From Anaerolineaceae bacterium (GTDB taxonomy: Bacteria; Chloroflexota; Anaerolineae; Aggregatilineales; Phototrophicaceae): a stretch of 64,000 nt of DNA. Below are positions 63,661 to 64,000 of this stretch, piece after piece. The stretch spans positions 1-64,000 of the forward strand of contig JACKCH010000016.1 of assembly GCA_020634115.1 (NCBI GenBank), read 5' to 3'. A program made the translations under genes and the position numbers. Under the pieces are notes generated by a model. The model made no database searches and was not told the DNA's origin. It worked only from the letters and a program-made list of their open reading frames with translations. The first letter of the stretch is position 1; each line of letters begins with the position of its first letter.

Positions 63661-64000
63661 GAGACATCTCCTGATGAATTAGCAAAATTCTGTAATTGCT
63701 GGTTAAGCGAACAAAACGCTGCATAGCGCCGCTGGTAAAGCGCGTGCGTGTCCCCGTTGGGCTGGATGAGATGGTCTTCAGGCGGGGCAAACGCCGCGTA
63801 GCTATCGGCCTGGCCTAAAGCGATCCAGCCCATGATCGCCGCGCCGCGCGAGGAGCTTTCCGCAGTGGATGGCACGACGACGGGAACGCCTGCCATGTCG
63901 GCCAGCGCCTGCGGCCAGACTTGTGAGGTCGTGAAGCCGCCGGTCAGATAAATTCTGTGCAGCGCACGGTTGCGCAGCTCCTCAATTGTCTTTGATACGC
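63657..64000 (-). CDS. FGGY-family carbohydrate kinase, C-terminal part (cut by window edge)
   Basis: The minus-strand frame enters from the right edge and ends at 63657. The visible 113 residues are the end of domain II of an FGGY kinase: IYLTGGFTTSQVWPQALADMAGVPVVVPS followed by ESSSRGAAIMGWIALG, where the GG motif contacts adenine. The product phosphorylates a sugar or polyol. The stop overlaps the DapA-family start by 4 bp. It is not the same gene as the kinase fragment at the left edge, since that one is an N-terminus facing outward. Confidence 0.9.
   Translation of the reverse strand, partial: VSKTIEELRNRALHRIYLTGGFTTSQVWPQALADMAGVPVVVPSTAESSSRGAAIMGWIALGQADSYAAFAPPEDHLIQPNGDTHALYQRRYAAFCSLNQQLQNFANSSGDVS

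Noticed and set aside
1..64000. CRISPR arrays, tRNA, rRNA, complete insertion sequences, prophage
   Set aside because: I looked for evenly spaced direct repeats, tRNA T-loop patterns, transposase motifs and phage genes and saw none I could support.

Overview
The window looks like chromosomal DNA of a Chloroflexota bacterium, probably Anaerolineae-like. This is an inference from gene content, not from a marker gene: no rRNA, tRNA or ribosomal protein gene is present. It rests on a Ser/Thr kinase with a TPT-rich linker and C-terminal beta-sandwich repeats, a very large secreted repeat protein, ABC sugar operons with ROK regulators and no ATPase gene, and a CODH/acetyl-CoA synthase operon close to a cbb3-type oxidase operon. 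Many gaps hold small GC-rich palindromes.

Layout. 1-8300 (minus strand): a sugar operon with a ROK repressor, two ABC permeases, a substrate-binding protein, a GH15-like protein and a GH31 glycosidase, then the start of an FGGY kinase cut by the left edge. A consensus promoter and matching 13-bp palindromes point to ROK control. 8300-9200: a non-coding stretch with an inverted repeat and a strong intrinsic-terminator hairpin in the leader of the next operon. 9200-23350 (plus strand): the carbonyl branch of the Wood-Ljungdahl pathway: an HMA-like small protein, CODH (AcsA/CooS), AcsB, a CBS protein, AcsD, AcsC, a corrinoid-protein reductive activator, AcsE, a MetV-MetF fusion and two CooC/AcsF nickel-insertion ATPases. 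23560-25160: a GT39-like membrane glycosyltransferase. 25800-39065: a signalling island with a 2538-residue secreted SH3/FecR-like/VWA repeat protein, and divergently a receptor Ser/Thr kinase and a TIR-TPR-TM-PP2C fusion. 39170-44800: a truncated stress-protein remnant, DoxX, a lipoprotein, a NarL/NarX-type two-component pair and Dps. 44858-52722 (minus strand): a cbb3 oxidase operon with CcoN, a pentaheme CcoO-cytochrome c fusion, CcoS-like, FixP_N-like, a small ABM-like protein, YtkA/FixH-like, TauE/SafE-like and CcoI/FixI. 53564-60166 (minus strand): a two-gene unit of an SPFH membrane protein and a 1872-residue protein with one complete and one apparently degenerate aminotransferase-like domain. 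60748-64000 (minus strand): an SDR oxidoreductase, an AraC regulator, a DapA-family aldolase and the end of a second FGGY kinase.

How the genes work together. The acs operon has everything needed to make or split acetyl-CoA from CO, methyl-THF and CoA, plus methylene-THF reduction and metal-centre maturation. Formate-to-methylene-THF genes and hydrogenases are not in the window. The nearby high-affinity oxidase, Dps and a two-component system suggest a facultative or microaerophilic life, in which CODH may act on CO or acetyl-CoA rather than in strict acetogenesis. The two most unusual loci are the VWA/kinase/TIR-PP2C island, which resembles a kinase-phosphatase-VWA triad with surface sensors, and the SPFH plus giant PLP-fold protein pair, for which I know no described function.
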